From Silene latifolia (lineage: Eukaryota; Streptophyta; Magnoliopsida; Caryophyllales; Caryophyllaceae): a stretch of DNA of 64,000 bases. The notes beneath the pieces were generated by a model, which was not told where the DNA came from, did not search any database, and saw only the letters and a list, made by a program, of their open reading frames with translations. The stretch spans positions 23,934,152 to 23,998,151 of the forward strand of contig NC_133536.1 in NCBI RefSeq assembly GCF_048544455.1, given 5' to 3'. The position numbers were made by a program, and so were the translations under genes. Within the stretch, counting starts at the first letter, position 1. The number at the start of each line of letters is the position of its first letter. Below, in pieces: positions 22,504 through 33,350 of the stretch.

Positions 22504-25500
22504 TCAATAATCCAATCGGTCATATTTAAGCACTCTGCGCCATCCACCTTGATACCAAGCACCGAACCCGCCCAGATCCCGGCGGAGGATTCGCAATCCC
22601 TAAACAGATGCTCAACGGTCTCCAAATTACTATGCTCAGGTCCGCACAGTCCACAGAACACATCCACCCCCATATTTCTTTGTTGAAACACCCGCCCTAC
22701 TGAGAGGGTACCCGTAATTATTCGCCAAACAAGAATCTTCCATGTGTTAGGGACCGGAAGGGTCCATAACTGCTTCTGACAAAAGATCCTACCACGCTTA
22801 TCAAGTCTAGTGTTATCCTTTTGCGTACCCTTTCTGGTCATATACTCCTCGAAAAACAACCCATAGTCACTCTTAACCGTAAAAATCTCATGCTTGGAGA
22901 AAGGCCAATAAACCTCATCACGCATCCTTTCCGTCCTAAGTCTGGTTGCCAGGATCCTCTCCGCATGCTCCTCTAGAAACAAAGCCCGTATGAACTCTTC
23001 ATTCCAGTGCCCACTTGGTGCCACTAAGTGTCTCACCTGCAGATCAACTAAGTGAACATCCCCGTGACCTAGCCAGCAGTCCCTAGGTTCCGGATACTCT
23101 CCCCCCACCCACCTTGAAGTCCAAACATTCAACCGTGAATTACAACCAGGCTTCCAGCCCAAAAAGTCTTTGAGTTTTTGAAAACCATACAGGATGCTGC
23201 GAACTCCCCACGAGGAACTGGTTCCTGAACAAGGTATTGATCCCGCAGTGACAACCTGAGACCCAAACAGTTTTTGCCTAAAGACCTTGCTGAAAAAAGA
23301 ACTATCCCCCGAAACAAGACGCCATCCATGTTTTGCTAACAATGCTTGATTCAAACATTCAATATTGCGAATCTCTAACCCACCCGCACTTTTAGGGAGG
23401 CTCAGGAAGTTTTTGCTACACCAGTGAACATTCTTCCCTAATTTACAACCCGTCCACCAAAATTGTGCCAAAAGAGAATTAATCTTTTTTGCCACACTTA
23501 CCGGAATCTTAAAAACCGATAGAAAGAAATTTGAGAGATTGGAAAGGACCGATGAAATTAGGGTCAACCGCCCCGCCGGTGAGAGAAAAATATCATTCCA
23601 TGAGGAGATCCGCTTTGTAACATGATCCACCAATGCTTGAAACATATCCTTCTTTGACTCTTGAAATTCAGCTGGGATACCAAGATATTTCCCAATTCCT
23701 CTATTATTCCGGACGTGGAACACTTTGAGGATTCGTTGTACCGCTGCAAGAGTCATATTCGGACTAAAAATGATTCCTGATTTTGCTGTGTTTAACCTCT
23801 GGCCTGAGGCCTCACAATAATCGCTGATCAGAGTCATAAGGTGAGATGCTGATTCGCCCTTATCCTTGAAGAAGAAAATCGCATCATCCGCAAAAAAGAA
23901 ATGAGTCATAGGCTGTATCCCCCTGCACAAAGTAAACCCATGCAAACTGCCTGTATCTCGGGCATAATCAATATTCGCCGAAAGGACCTCCATGTAGAGA
24001 AGGAAGAGATAAGGAGACAGTGGGTCTCCTTGACGAAGACCACACTTGGGTCTGAATTGAGGTAAAGGTATTCCATTGAAAAGCACCAAATAACTCACAG
24101 TGGTAACACAGTTCATAATTAGTCTTACTGTCTTCGGTGGGAAACCAAATCTAATCAGAGTCATTTCCAAGAAGTCCCATCGAATCCTGTCATACGCCTT
24201 ACTCATATCCGCTTTAAACGCGCACCGCCCCTGAGAACCTTTCTTGAAACGCGAAATGTTGTGAATCGCCTCATGAGCCAACAGAATATTATCACTAATA
24301 TTCCGCCCCGGCATAAAGGCATTTTGGAATTCACTAACCAGAGAGCCCATAACCTTTGCAACCAGGTTTGCAATACACTTGGTGACCACACGCATAATCA
24401 CATTGCACAGACTAATGGGCCGATAATCTGACACCCCTTCCGGGGTGTCATTTTTTGGGATAAGAGTAATAAAAGTTCTATTTGTTTCCCGTAAGACTCT
24501 TCTCCAATTTAGAATGGATAACACCGCCTTTGTAAAAACCTGTTTAACCATGGACCAGCATTTTTGATAAAAACAAGTCGGAATACCATCTGGTCCTGGA
24601 GCTTTAAAAGCCCCCATTTGAAAGACGGCGGTACGTACCTCCTTTGCTGAAAAAGGTCTGGCTAAACGGTCCCCTTCATCTTGATCAAGCCGTAGTGATA
24701 CATGATCAATGACCCGCTCCAACGGCGTTGTATCAATTGGTGCCACATCATTACGGGAAGCCTGATACAAGTCCATGAAAGCACTTTGAAAAGCTCCGCC
24801 GACCTCCCCGTCATCATACCTCCACTGCCCATCTTCGCCTTTTATTCCATGAATAAGATTCCTCCCAGACCTGCCTTTAACCCAATTGAAGAAGAATTTT
24901 GTACAAGTATCTCCCTCAACCGTCCACCGCATCTTTGCCCGTTGCTTCCAGTACTTTTCAGCAGCTATTGCAAACTCCCGGAGTTCCTCATGAACTCGCG
25001 TGTAATCCTCCTCTCCTCCCCCCGAACAAGCAGCATTTATCCCATGTTCCAATTTCCGGTCAAAGTCATCCCACTTCTCATTCCATTCCGCCTTTTTATT
25101 CAAAGTCCATTTTTTAACGCAACTCCGAACTCTTGCCAACTTCCTAGTGATACGATACGCCGGAGAACCATAGTCATCAATTACCCAAGCATTTCGAACC
25201 TGATCCAAACACTCCTCGTAATCCAAAGCCCATGCATCCAGTTTAAAGGGTCGTTTACCCGTGGTGCGGGTGAGATTCAGGTCCACCTCTATCGGAGCAT
25301 GATCCGAAAGTTGAATTAGATAGTGCTTGATGCCAGTATCCGGGAAATAAGACAGCCAGTCCTTAGAACCCATTGCTTTGTCCAACCTTTCATAGACTCT
25401 CTTATCTCCTTTTCTATTATTGCACCAAGTAAACCGCGGCCCCTTATACGGGATATCCACCAAATCATTCCTTAATTTCCACATAGAAAAATCCTCCACT

Positions 25501-25976
25501 CCCTCAATCGGTCGTTGGCTAGTACTAAGTTTATCACATCTATATTCCACTTGGTTAAAATCCCCAACAATAAGGAAAGGAAGAGAACATACTTCAAGCC
25601 ATTTCTCTAAGTCTAACAAAACCGGTGTCCTCATATGTACACTCGGAGCACCATAAAAAAGAACAAGATACCATAACCGTCCATTATATTTTTCCACTAG
25701 AAAGATGATAAAATTATTACAAGCCTTGATTAACTTCAATTTTGACTCCCTTCTCCACCCAACCCATAGACCGCCTGAAGACCCAACCGCCTCCACCCCA
25801 AAATTCTCCACAAAACCAGAGGAGCGAAACATAGGGAAAATATGACTCAGACTACATTTAGTTTCCATTAAAAACACAAAATCATAATACTTACTACCTA
25901 ATAACGCTCTTAATTTCGGAATTGTAGGGGCGAGCGTATTATTTAGACCCCTACAATTCCACACAAGTCCCATCAT
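22467..25976 (-). CDS. LINE ORF2: AP-like endonuclease, reverse transcriptase, zf-RVT
   Basis: An open stretch of 1,169 residues. The endonuclease occupies the first 230 or so: WNCRGLNN, catalytic Glu in METK (about 38), VGDFNQ (about 137) and LSDHAPI (about 225). The RT spans roughly 490-760: DYRPISLCN, ADMSKAYDRIRWDF, GLRQGDPLSPYLF and FADDAIFF (about 697). A zf-RVT region with CGLCG and HLFRDC lies near 1060-1130. The protein nicks target DNA and reverse-transcribes its own RNA in place. The ATG at 25976 overlaps the ORF1 stop as ATGA. The RNase H tail has been lost to a frameshift, so the ORF is incomplete. Confidence 0.93.
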   Translation of the reverse strand: MMGLVWNCRGLNNTLAPTIPKLRALLGSKYYDFVFLMETKCSLSHIFPMFRSSGFVENFGVEAVGSSGGLWVGWRRESKLKLIKACNNFIIFLVEKYNGRLWYLVLFYGAPSVHMRTPVLLDLEKWLEVCSLPFLIVGDFNQVEYRCDKLSTSQRPIEGVEDFSMWKLRNDLVDIPYKGPRFTWCNNRKGDKRVYERLDKAMGSKDWLSYFPDTGIKHYLIQLSDHAPIEVDLNLTRTTGKRPFKLDAWALDYEECLDQVRNAWVIDDYGSPAYRITRKLARVRSCVKKWTLNKKAEWNEKWDDFDRKLEHGINAACSGGGEEDYTRVHEELREFAIAAEKYWKQRAKMRWTVEGDTCTKFFFNWVKGRSGRNLIHGIKGEDGQWRYDDGEVGGAFQSAFMDLYQASRNDVAPIDTTPLERVIDHVSLRLDQDEGDRLARPFSAKEVRTAVFQMGAFKAPGPDGIPTCFYQKCWSMVKQVFTKAVLSILNWRRVLRETNRTFITLIPKNDTPEGVSDYRPISLCNVIMRVVTKCIANLVAKVMGSLVSEFQNAFMPGRNISDNILLAHEAIHNISRFKKGSQGRCAFKADMSKAYDRIRWDFLEMTLIRFGFPPKTVRLIMNCVTTVSYLVLFNGIPLPQFRPKCGLRQGDPLSPYLFLLYMEVLSANIDYARDTGSLHGFTLCRGIQPMTHFFFADDAIFFFKDKGESASHLMTLISDYCEASGQRLNTAKSGIIFSPNMTLAAVQRILKVFHVRNNRGIGKYLGIPAEFQESKKDMFQALVDHVTKRISSWNDIFLSPAGRLTLISSVLSNLSNFFLSVFKIPVSVAKKINSLLAQFWWTGCKLGKNVHWCSKNFLSLPKSAGGLEIRNIECLNQALLAKHGWRLVSGDSSFFSKVFRQKLFGSQVVTAGSIPCSGTSSSWGVRSILYGFQKLKDFLGWKPGCNSRLNVWTSRWVGGEYPEPRDCWLGHGDVHLVDLQVRHLVAPSGHWNEEFIRALFLEEHAERILATRLRTERMRDEVYWPFSKHEIFTVKSDYGLFFEEYMTRKGTQKDNTRLDKRGRIFCQKQLWTLPVPNTWKILVWRIITGTLSVGRVFQQRNMGVDVFCGLCGPEHSNLETVEHLFRDCESSAGIWAGSVLGIKVDGAECLNMTDWIIDWFDTCESRREG

Positions 25977-27985
25977 GGCGAAAGAGGAGGTTGTGCAGGC
26001 CCAACCTCCGCAAAGCCACCAAAATCAGCTGCCCCACCGTTCACAGAAGGGAGTGATGAGTCACTGGAGTCTACCATAACCACATCTTCAATGTTGACCC
26101 TAAAACCCCAAGGTTGCTGTGAAGTTGCTCCTGCTTCTGTCCTTGCCTGATCCTCCTTTGCTATTCCTTTACACCCCCTACTCTTCTTAGCCAGACGATA
26201 TAAATACGCCATTGTATTTCCCATGGACATCTTTGCCTCTTCAGGAAGAATATAGTCCCCTGCATCAGTACAACACTTCCTTTTCCTAGCAGCTCCCATG
26301 ACTTCCTTATAATCTTCACGAAAGTCAGAAAGGTGGTATACGTCAGCCAAACCAAGGCACCCATCAGAGGTGCTTCCAACTGATAATTCTGCAATCAGTT
26401 TAGCTTTATTCCCCACAGCAGCAATATAAAAAAACCTCAGCTCCTTACCTTTACCCGGTCCCAGCTGAACTTGATTTGCCTCCCTTTCATACGCATCCTG
26501 TAACAACTTGTCAAGAGGTGCCAAATGTGAAGATCCCTCATCAATCTCCTTCCCTTTTCTATTAATAGCAGCTGACTCCAAAGAGGGTTTCTGGGTTGCT
26601 CTTAGAACATGCTCAGCTTCAGGTAAAGAGCTAGTGGAACCCTGCTGGCCAGACATAGCTCCCTCCCCCAAAGCAGCCTGCTTCAAACCAGCCTCCCCAT
26701 CAGAATCATCAGAAGAGATGATGATAATCTCCCTGTCACTGTCACTAGCAGTATCCTGAGAGGAGTAAGCCTCCATAGCCGTTGCCCCATCAGTAACAGG
26801 CCCCTCAGAATCTGAGGATGCTTCATCATCAACATCCACCATGTCATCAGAAACGTGTTGTGTCCCTGCTCTAGCTAAGTCAGTACTCTCCACATTATTC
26901 TCAGACCCAACAAACAAGCCCATCATTTCCTCCTCAGCAGTTACCTCCCTAACTGGCCTAGAGCTTTGCCCCACTTCCCTAGTTGTGTACCCAGTTGGAT
27001 AGTGGTACCAGTTAGGCAAGCCCCCTTCAGGAGGCTCAAAATTCTGATTAAAACCCCTCTGCTCATCCTCAACTCTTGCCCAGCCTATATCCCCTTCAAT
27101 CCTATTCAGGATAGCATCATGTACCCTTTGATCCCTATCCACCAAACCACTTAAACTGTCCTATCTAGAGTAAATAACATAGGGGTCCTCAGCTTGCAGC
27201 TGCACAAGAACCCCCTGCTAAAGCAGATTTGGCTCAGCAGGCCCCTCCAGCTCCTCACCAGCAGTGTGATACTCATCATTATTCCTACCCTCTTCATCCA
27301 ACCACCCTCCAGCCGCTGGTACTCCCCCACCAGCAGTAACCTGGTTTACAGTTGTCATATCCACTTCCTGTGTTTGTGCAGCAACCACACCTCCCCTAAT
27401 AACATCCCCATTTACTTCCTCCTGAACTTCATTCATCACAACATCCTCATGAGCCCTAGTCCCAATAATGCCAGAATTAGTGTGATGCCCAGAAGAATGG
27501 ACACCCCCCCTACACCCAACACCAGGGTGTCCATTATCAGTCACACCAACCCCTTGAATTCCTACTCCCTCTCCAGCCCCCTCCCCAACCTGGAACACCA
27601 CAGGCCCAGCAAAAGACTGAGCCGTGACAACAAACATCATACCAGGTAAGACCCTCCCCCCTGGGGTGATCCCCAGATCAAAATCAACAGCCCTTTCCGG
27701 GGATTCCCATCTTCTCCTCCTCCTAGGCATCCTCCTAGGATCACCCAGCTTGACCCTTGAAGACAGAAACTTGGTCGTTGATGGAGTAGCACGAAGGTCT
27801 AAGTTGAACATCGTGTGATTACTATTAGCTTGATAAACAGGAAAGCCTCTTGCCACAGACCTATCTAACATTCCATTAACACTTGACACCACAGTCATTA
27901 AAGACTCCCGACATTGTGACCCTTTATGACCAATCTTGCCACACCTAGTACAATACTTGAAGACTTCCTCATACTTGAATTGCAC
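25973..27985 (-). pseudogene. LINE ORF1, C-terminal part with CCHC zinc knuckle
   Basis: Continues ORF1 after a frameshift near 27975. It begins with a CCHC knuckle (CTRCGKIGHKGSQC) and then a low-complexity Gly/Val-rich region. Two in-frame TAG codons (27218-27220 and about 22 codons later) interrupt it. The rest is open to TGA at 25973-25975 and is acidic, Ser/Asp-rich (DDEASSDSEG, ISSDDSDGEAG). ORF1 proteins of plant L1 elements bind RNA and package the transcript. The stop overlaps the ORF2 start codon. Confidence 0.82.
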
Positions 27986-28766
27986 CCATAAAAGATATCC
28001 CCCCCTCCATTGCTAAGAAGAAACCGGGCATCAGTGGTTCATTAAGCCTTAAATACACTCTTAACTTCAAATAATCCTCATCAGGCACCAGATGAAAAGG
28101 TTCAATGTGGAACTGATGACTAAGAAGCTTACCTGCAATCTGGGCAACCTCCATAGTCAAGTATTCGAAAGGCAAACCACAAACACGTACCCCAATTTCA
28201 GCATAGGGGAACCTAACAGTGCGTGGCACCGTGTCAGGAAACCACTTAGAGAAGACCATCACTGCTCCATCAATGGTAGCAGTGGTTCTTTGTAACAGAG
28301 CCTCCATGTCATCCACCACTAAACAGTGAAAAACATATACCTCCCCCATACGAAAGGCCGTGATCCTACCATTGGTAGTCCATTTGCGTCTGATAACATC
28401 ATTCAATAGCTCAGCCTCAAACAGTCGATAGTCCACAAGGAACCCCAGTACACACCTACCCCAAAACTCTCTGGACTTACCCAACTCAGATGGGTCAATA
28501 TTAATGACACCACCCGAGCGAGGGTATCTCCAAATGTTAGCATGAAGAGGATTAGTGTGGTTAAACTTAGTTGAGGGGAACTGCTGCTGATCATTCTCGT
28601 TGCTCCCTGGAATGAACTCACCCTCCATACTCAGAGAAGACAAAGACGTTAACGAAGAAGAAACAGAAGAAGAAGTTTTTTGAAACTGGAACTTGTAACG
28701 AGATTTTTTATGTGAGTGTAGAAGATTAATGGAATGAGAAGATTGTGATGGAAAACCAGAAGCCAT
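27969..28766 (-). pseudogene. LINE ORF1, N-terminal part with DUF4283 domain
   Basis: 265 codons from the ATG at 28766. A Ser-rich N-terminus is followed by a DUF4283-type region over about residues 90-260 (WGRCVLGFLVDYRLFEAELL, VYVFHCLVVDDMEALLQ, VRVCGLPFEYLTMEVAQIAG). The zinc knuckle that normally follows lies in another frame, directly downstream from 27985. A single 1-base change near 27970-27985 therefore splits the gene. Confidence 0.85.
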
Positions 28767-29398
28767 CAGCCTTGATTTAAATAGGAGAGCTCAGACGAAC
28801 AGTCACACGTTACCAAGAAGAATTAGCAGCGTCTTGGCTAATCAATGCAGCCAGATAACCAATCAGGATCCGAATTAATTCTTGAGCCACCCAATATACC
28901 CAAAACCCCAATACCAGTAAACTAACTGTAATGATAAAAAGGGAGCTATTAAGATTCTTCCAAACCTAACTAAAAACGCCTCTTCGAAAAAGCCCAGAAA
29001 AATTAGGGTTACTCACCCCCAATTAAAGACGCACTTCAGTAATGATTACTGCAGGTTATGCAGATGAAAAAAAACCAGTAATTTCCACCCCCAATCCAAG
29101 AAGAGATTAGCAGTAAAAAAAAATTGGGAAAATCAAAGATCAATAAGATGAAAAATTGAGATTCCCAGGAAAAGTAGTAAACTTGCTTTTTGTAAACGGA
29201 CAGCCAATTAAATACACTTGCTCACAATCATGAGCTAGCTAGAGCTCGAGTAAAAGGGAATAAATGAGAAGATTGATCAAAAGATAGGATTTTCAGAAGA
29301 ATTTTTGGATTTCGCGAAAAAGCTCCCCTAATTGGGAGAAGGGCTCTCCAGCTAGAGAGAGAAAGTTTTTTTTTTTTATTATGGTTATGCTTCATTCC
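28767..29398 (-). other. 5' UTR of the LINE
   Basis: 632 bp between the target duplication and the ORF1 ATG, which would hold the internal promoter of the element. No ORF of note is present. Confidence 0.7.
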
Positions 29399-29693
29399 CT
29401 CAAGATACAATCATTAAGTATAATTATGACAAATATAACGAAATGTCACTTTAGCTTATACAAGAGTATATGACCATTCAAACTAATATAAAAAAATGTA
29501 CATGAGGGATCATATTATTTGATTAAAATTCTTATCTTAAAGCTACTAAACTAGAACATAATAAAATATGTGATATATAGATGATAGAATTGCATTTAGT
29601 TGATAAGAACACTAATCTCATAAGTCATACTCCCTCCAATCCGCTATTTTTCGATTGTTAAAACATTTTTTTTTGGGTTTACGTTATACATGC

Positions 29694-30185
29694 ATGTGAT
29701 CGTCTTATTCTGTTATATAAAAATGGAGCGTCTCACAGCATGTGATCGTCTTATTCTATAAGAAAACACAACCTGGCCTTTAAAATTCTTACAGAATTCA
29801 CGTACATAATGTTTTTTTTTTTTTTTTTGGTGACGAGGGGTTTAATCCCCCCGGGCCCAGGCATTCCAGCGTCACCACCTGGACCATGTAAACCACCCCA
29901 ATTGGGGCCGCCGAGATAACCGCATGCAATTGCTCATCCGTGGATTCGAACACGGGACCTCACAATTCTTGCCTTTGCAAGCTTTGAGGTTAGCCAAGTC
30001 TACCACTAAACTGCAAGCACTTGGTTCACGTACATAATGTTGACGTACAAGAAATGTTTGCATTAAAAATTACAATAAATACATACCGACGGCAGCCCTA
30101 GCAGAGTTATGAGCATTAACATAGTCCTGAGGTGAATTTTGTGCATGAGAAACTTGGAGCAAAGCTAAAGTTGCTATCATGAAGC
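29694..30185 (-). pseudogene. PR-1 fragment: most of exon 1 and the 5' part of the intron, with SINE inside
   Basis: 30087-30185 is nearly identical to PR-1 exon 1 from codon 13 onward ([22 protein letters not shown]) and ends at the same donor GTATGT. The intron part runs left to about 29694, with a SINE at 29814-30024 and a short duplication of GCATGTGATCGTCTTATTCT. The start codon, the promoter, the rest of the intron and exon 2 are absent. It cannot make a PR-1 protein. It is closer to copy 1 than to copy 2 over exon 1 (for example QVSHA). Confidence 0.9.
29814..30024 (-). mobile_element. tRNA-derived SINE, complete
   Basis: Flanked by the 17-bp duplication TTCACGTACATAATGTT (29797-29813, 30025-30041). 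On the minus strand it starts near 30024 with a tRNA-like head: A box TTAGTGGTAGAC at 29998-30009 and B box GTTCGAATCC at 29942-29951. A GC-rich body follows, and it ends in a poly-A tail (the T run at 29814-29828). It is inserted in the intron of the PR-1 fragment, where copy 1 has an uninterrupted site. Confidence 0.9.
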
Positions 30186-30687
30186 TGTGCAACCAATCGG
30201 TAAACCCGTTTTTGCAAACCTCGCTACACCACCCTAACCCACGCACCGCTTCAACCAACTGCCAACGAGTCACCGTCAGCCGTCCACTAAGCCGTCGAAC
30301 ATACTAGGTTGGCAAACCCCGTTCCCAAATGTGATCATGAGTAGTCGAAAATAGGGTGATGTAAAACTAAAGGGAAATGAATGTATGAAATTAGAGAGAA
30401 TACATTAGGGAGAAATTAGAGAGAGAAAATGAAGGGGGGAAATGTGAAGGGTATAATTATCTATAGTGTACTGAGATGATTAAATTGAAATGTATAGAAG
30501 TTTTGTTATTGCATTTGCCATTATTTACTTCCTACCTAATATATATCACTTTTATAGGACAATGTATATTCAAACTAATACAAAGTACTAATAAAATATT
30601 TTAATTCTAAGAATTTAAAACTCATCTATATATTATTTATAAAACGAGTAAGAATTTAAAACTCATCTATATATTATTTACTTCCCG
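30186..30687. other. Intergenic DNA; no gene seen
   Basis: AT-rich, with a tandem pair of AGAATTTAAAACTCATCTAT-type units at about 30610-30680 directly before the truncated copia element. Confidence 0.6.
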
Positions 30688-31458
30688 GGGCACGTTATTT
30701 TCTAACTATTATCGATGACTGTAGTCAGGGCGTTTGAGTTTATCTAACGAAGGATGCTAGAGAGGTTAGCATCTTGATGATCAATTTCTGTAAAATAGTA
30801 ATTACACAATTTAGAAAGCAAGTAAAAATCGTACAAAGTGACAATGGAACGAACCGAGTTCTTTTCCAGGGAGATGAAAGCTTATTATCACGATAAAGGA
30901 ATGTTTTTTCAAACTAGTAACATAGACACCCCTCAACAAAATGAAAGGGTAGAACGGAAGCATAGATACATCTTAGAAAAGGCTCGAGCAATTCGTTTTC
31001 AAGCAAATTTGCCACTCAATTGTTGGGGAGATTGCATACTCTCAGCCGCACATTTGATAAATCGAACCCCTACCCGTATACTCCATGGTCGTACCCCATA
31101 CGATATTTTATATGGAACTAAACTAGTGCTAGATAATCTTTGCGTCATTGGTTGTATTTGTTATGCTCATAGCAAAGACAAGCCGAGAGATAAGTTCAAT
31201 GAGCGAGGTAAGCGGTGTGTTTTTATCAGTTACCCACACGGATAAAAAGGATTGAAGCTTTATGATTTGCGACAACGTAAATATTTCGAGTCCAGAGATG
31301 TCATATTTTATGAGGATATTTTTCCTTTTGAGGTTTCCGTCGTTGCTAATGAGCAGCACGACAACCAGAGGATTGCACCTCCACCAGAACCGATTGATTT
31401 GTCCATTAATGAACATATTAATGCCAGTCAACCAGACATTGTTGTTGGGGACTTGTAA
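30688..31458 (+). pseudogene. Copia integrase remnant
   Basis: Reads FLTIIDDCSQGV (first Asp), VQSDNGT (second Asp), then after a frameshift QNERVERKHRYILEKARA (Glu). AAHLINRTPT and the conserved copia core end CYAHSKDKPRDKF follow. The frame breaks at about 30838 and at TAA 31243-31245, then LYDLRQRKYFESRDVIFYED continues. Function is lost. Confidence 0.85.
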
Positions 31459-31836
31459 GAGAAGGGGGGGTGGCGAAATGAGTCCAAAAGAGGATAGAGG
31501 AGCATAATTTAATGAAGTAGAGAATGGTCAGATAGAAGCTCATAATGACGAGCAATGAGGGGTTTAGAGTTTCGAGGAAGAAGCAAGGTAGGGTAGAGGC
31601 GCTCGAGAAAAACTCGAGCCATATTGAAAGAAGGACTACTTCTGCACATCGACAAGATTAATTAAACCTACGTCCATTGCTCATACCGCTCCATCAGCAT
31701 CATCAAAGAAAGCTACCTGATATCCAATAGTTAATTATGTCACTACTGCTTGTTTTTCTTCTTCTCACAACAGTTATTTGGCGAGTATTGTTGCCGTTAA
31801 AGAACCTTGAAATTACTACGAGGGTTCCAAGATAGC

Positions 31837-32533
31837 ATAATACAGGGGTGCTATGACAAAATAAATCAAGGCACTCGAAGCCAATGAAACTTGGAGAATA
31901 GTCGATTTACCTAAAGGAGAGCGTCCAATTGGATGTAAATGGGTTTATAAAGTGAAGCACAATGCATATGGCACGATAGAGCGATACAAGGTGAGATTAG
32001 TGTCATAAGGTTTCACACAAGTCAAAAGAATACACTATCATGAAACATTCGCACCTGTAGCAATGATAACTAGTGTATGTCGTCTTCTAGCTGTTGCCGT
32101 TGCTAAAGGCTGGAACATCACTCAGTTAAACGTCAATAACGCTTTCTTACATGGTGACTTAAATGAAGAATTTTTCATCAAATTGCCTCCTGGTTACCAA
32201 GGGCAAGGTACGAACAAAGTTTGTCGATTAATGAAGTCGTTGTATGGTTTGAAACACGCCTCAAGGAATTGGTTTGCAAAATTTGATAATCTATTAAAAG
32301 GCTATGGGTTCATTCAATCCTTGGCCGACTACTCACTGTTTCTTTATGACAAAGAAGGCGTCTATTTTGCCGTTTTAGTCTATGTGGACGATATGATTGT
32401 CATCAGCAATAATATTGAGGTAGGAACGCGACTCACGCAATTTCTCGACACTCAATTTTGCATTAAAGACTTTGTAAACTCAAGTACTTCTTGGGCATTC
32501 AATTGGCCTCAGGTTCAAAGAGGCTTTTTTTAA
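31837..32533 (+). pseudogene. Copia reverse transcriptase remnant
   Basis: Begins with NETWRIVDLPKGERPIGCKW, in which stops occur, and is open from 32063. The first catalytic Asp is changed: the usual DVxNAFLHG reads NVNNAFLHGD. CRLMKSLYGLKHASRNWF and YVDDMIVIS are otherwise normal. A frameshift at about 32490 leads into the next part. Confidence 0.85.
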
Positions 32534-33300
32534 GCCAGCACAAATATGCATTCGAAGTTGTTGAAGAAGCCGGGATGACCGGTGCAAAACCCGTAGACAT
32601 ACCCATTCCACAAAATCATCGATTGGCGTTGGGGGAAGGATATTTGCTCAATGACCCCATTAAATATAGGAAGTTAGTTGGTCGTCTTGTATACTTAATG
32701 ATTACAAGGTCGGATTTACTTAATTCACATTATGTCTCAGTTCGTTCATGCACCACGAAAGGAGCATTTAGAAGCGGTGTTGCGTGTTGTGCGTGATGTG
32801 AAGGGAAGTCTTGGGAAAGGAATTATTATTGACAGTGCTTCTCGGTTGGAACTACGAGGGTACGCAGATTCAGACTGGCAGCCTGCCCATTAACAAGAAG
32901 ATCTTTGACCGACTATTTTGTGTGTATGGGTAATACGCCTGTATCATGGAAGACTAAGAAATAGAGCACTGTCGCAAAATCCTCAGCAGAGGCCGAGTAC
33001 AGAGCAATGGCAGCATTGACAAGCGAATTAATTTGGTTGAAAAGTTTTCTTAGTTCGCTCGAGATTAATCATACGAGCTAGTGCGATGAAAATGTTCTGT
33101 GACAATCGAGCAGCGTTGCATATTGCCAAAATCCTGTTTTTTATGAATGTGCGAAACATATAGAAATTGATTTATCATTCTATTCGTAAGCATCTTATAG
33201 ATGTAACCATTGCTACATCACATGTGCGGAGCAAAAGGCAAATAGCAAATAGCGGATCTTTTTATTAAGGCAATTGGAGGAGAAGCATACAAGTACTTAC
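32488..33300 (+). pseudogene. Copia RT C-terminus and RNase H remnant
   Basis: LSQHKYAFEVVEEAGM and YRKLVGRLVYLMITR are RT thumb/connection motifs. The RNase H motifs YADSDW, the CPLTRRSLT-like segment and KSSAEAEYRAMA appear in shifting frames from 32850 to 33040. Confidence 0.8.
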
Positions 33301-33350
33301 AGTTTAAGTTGGGCATCAGCATACTTCGAGCTCAAACTTAATGGGGAGTA

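Larger units (their letters stand above)
21769..29398 (-). mobile_element. Full-length plant L1 LINE (7.6 kb)
   Basis: Flanked by the 14-bp duplication CTCAAGATACAATC at 21755-21768 and 29399-29412. The T20 run at 21769-21788 is the poly-A tail of the minus-strand transcript. It contains a 5' UTR (28767-29398), ORF1 with DUF4283 and a CCHC knuckle, and ORF2 with endonuclease, RT, zf-RVT and RNase H. It is inserted in repeat unit 3; unit 2 keeps the unoccupied site at 17899-17912. Several frameshifts and stops make this copy inactive. Confidence 0.95.
18337..29693. repeat. AT-rich tandem repeat, unit 3, split by a Helitron and a LINE
   Basis: The unit's own sequence is 18337-18459, 20502-21768 and 29399-29693, about 1.67 kb after removing the insertions. 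It aligns with unit 2 in order throughout. It breaks off inside the Stowaway-like terminal part at about 29693, where PR-1 intron sequence begins. Confidence 0.85.

Noticed and set aside
24702..25319. A 205-codon plus-strand ORF
   Set aside because: It lies wholly antisense to the LINE endonuclease-RT region, has no recognisable motif, and is a shadow.
27121..27145. A possible separate gene starting at 27145 within the LINE
   Set aside because: The apparent start is not ATG; the stretch is the in-frame continuation of ORF1 after stops.
29942..30009. Possible tRNA gene (B box GTTCGAATCC and A box)
   Set aside because: It is the tRNA-like head of a SINE with a poly-A tail and 17-bp target duplication. 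No cloverleaf was made out.
30070..30273. A 67-codon ORF with PR-1 residues and a new N-terminus
   Set aside because: It reads from unrelated DNA into truncated PR-1 exon 1 and on into the intron; it is a pseudogene fragment.
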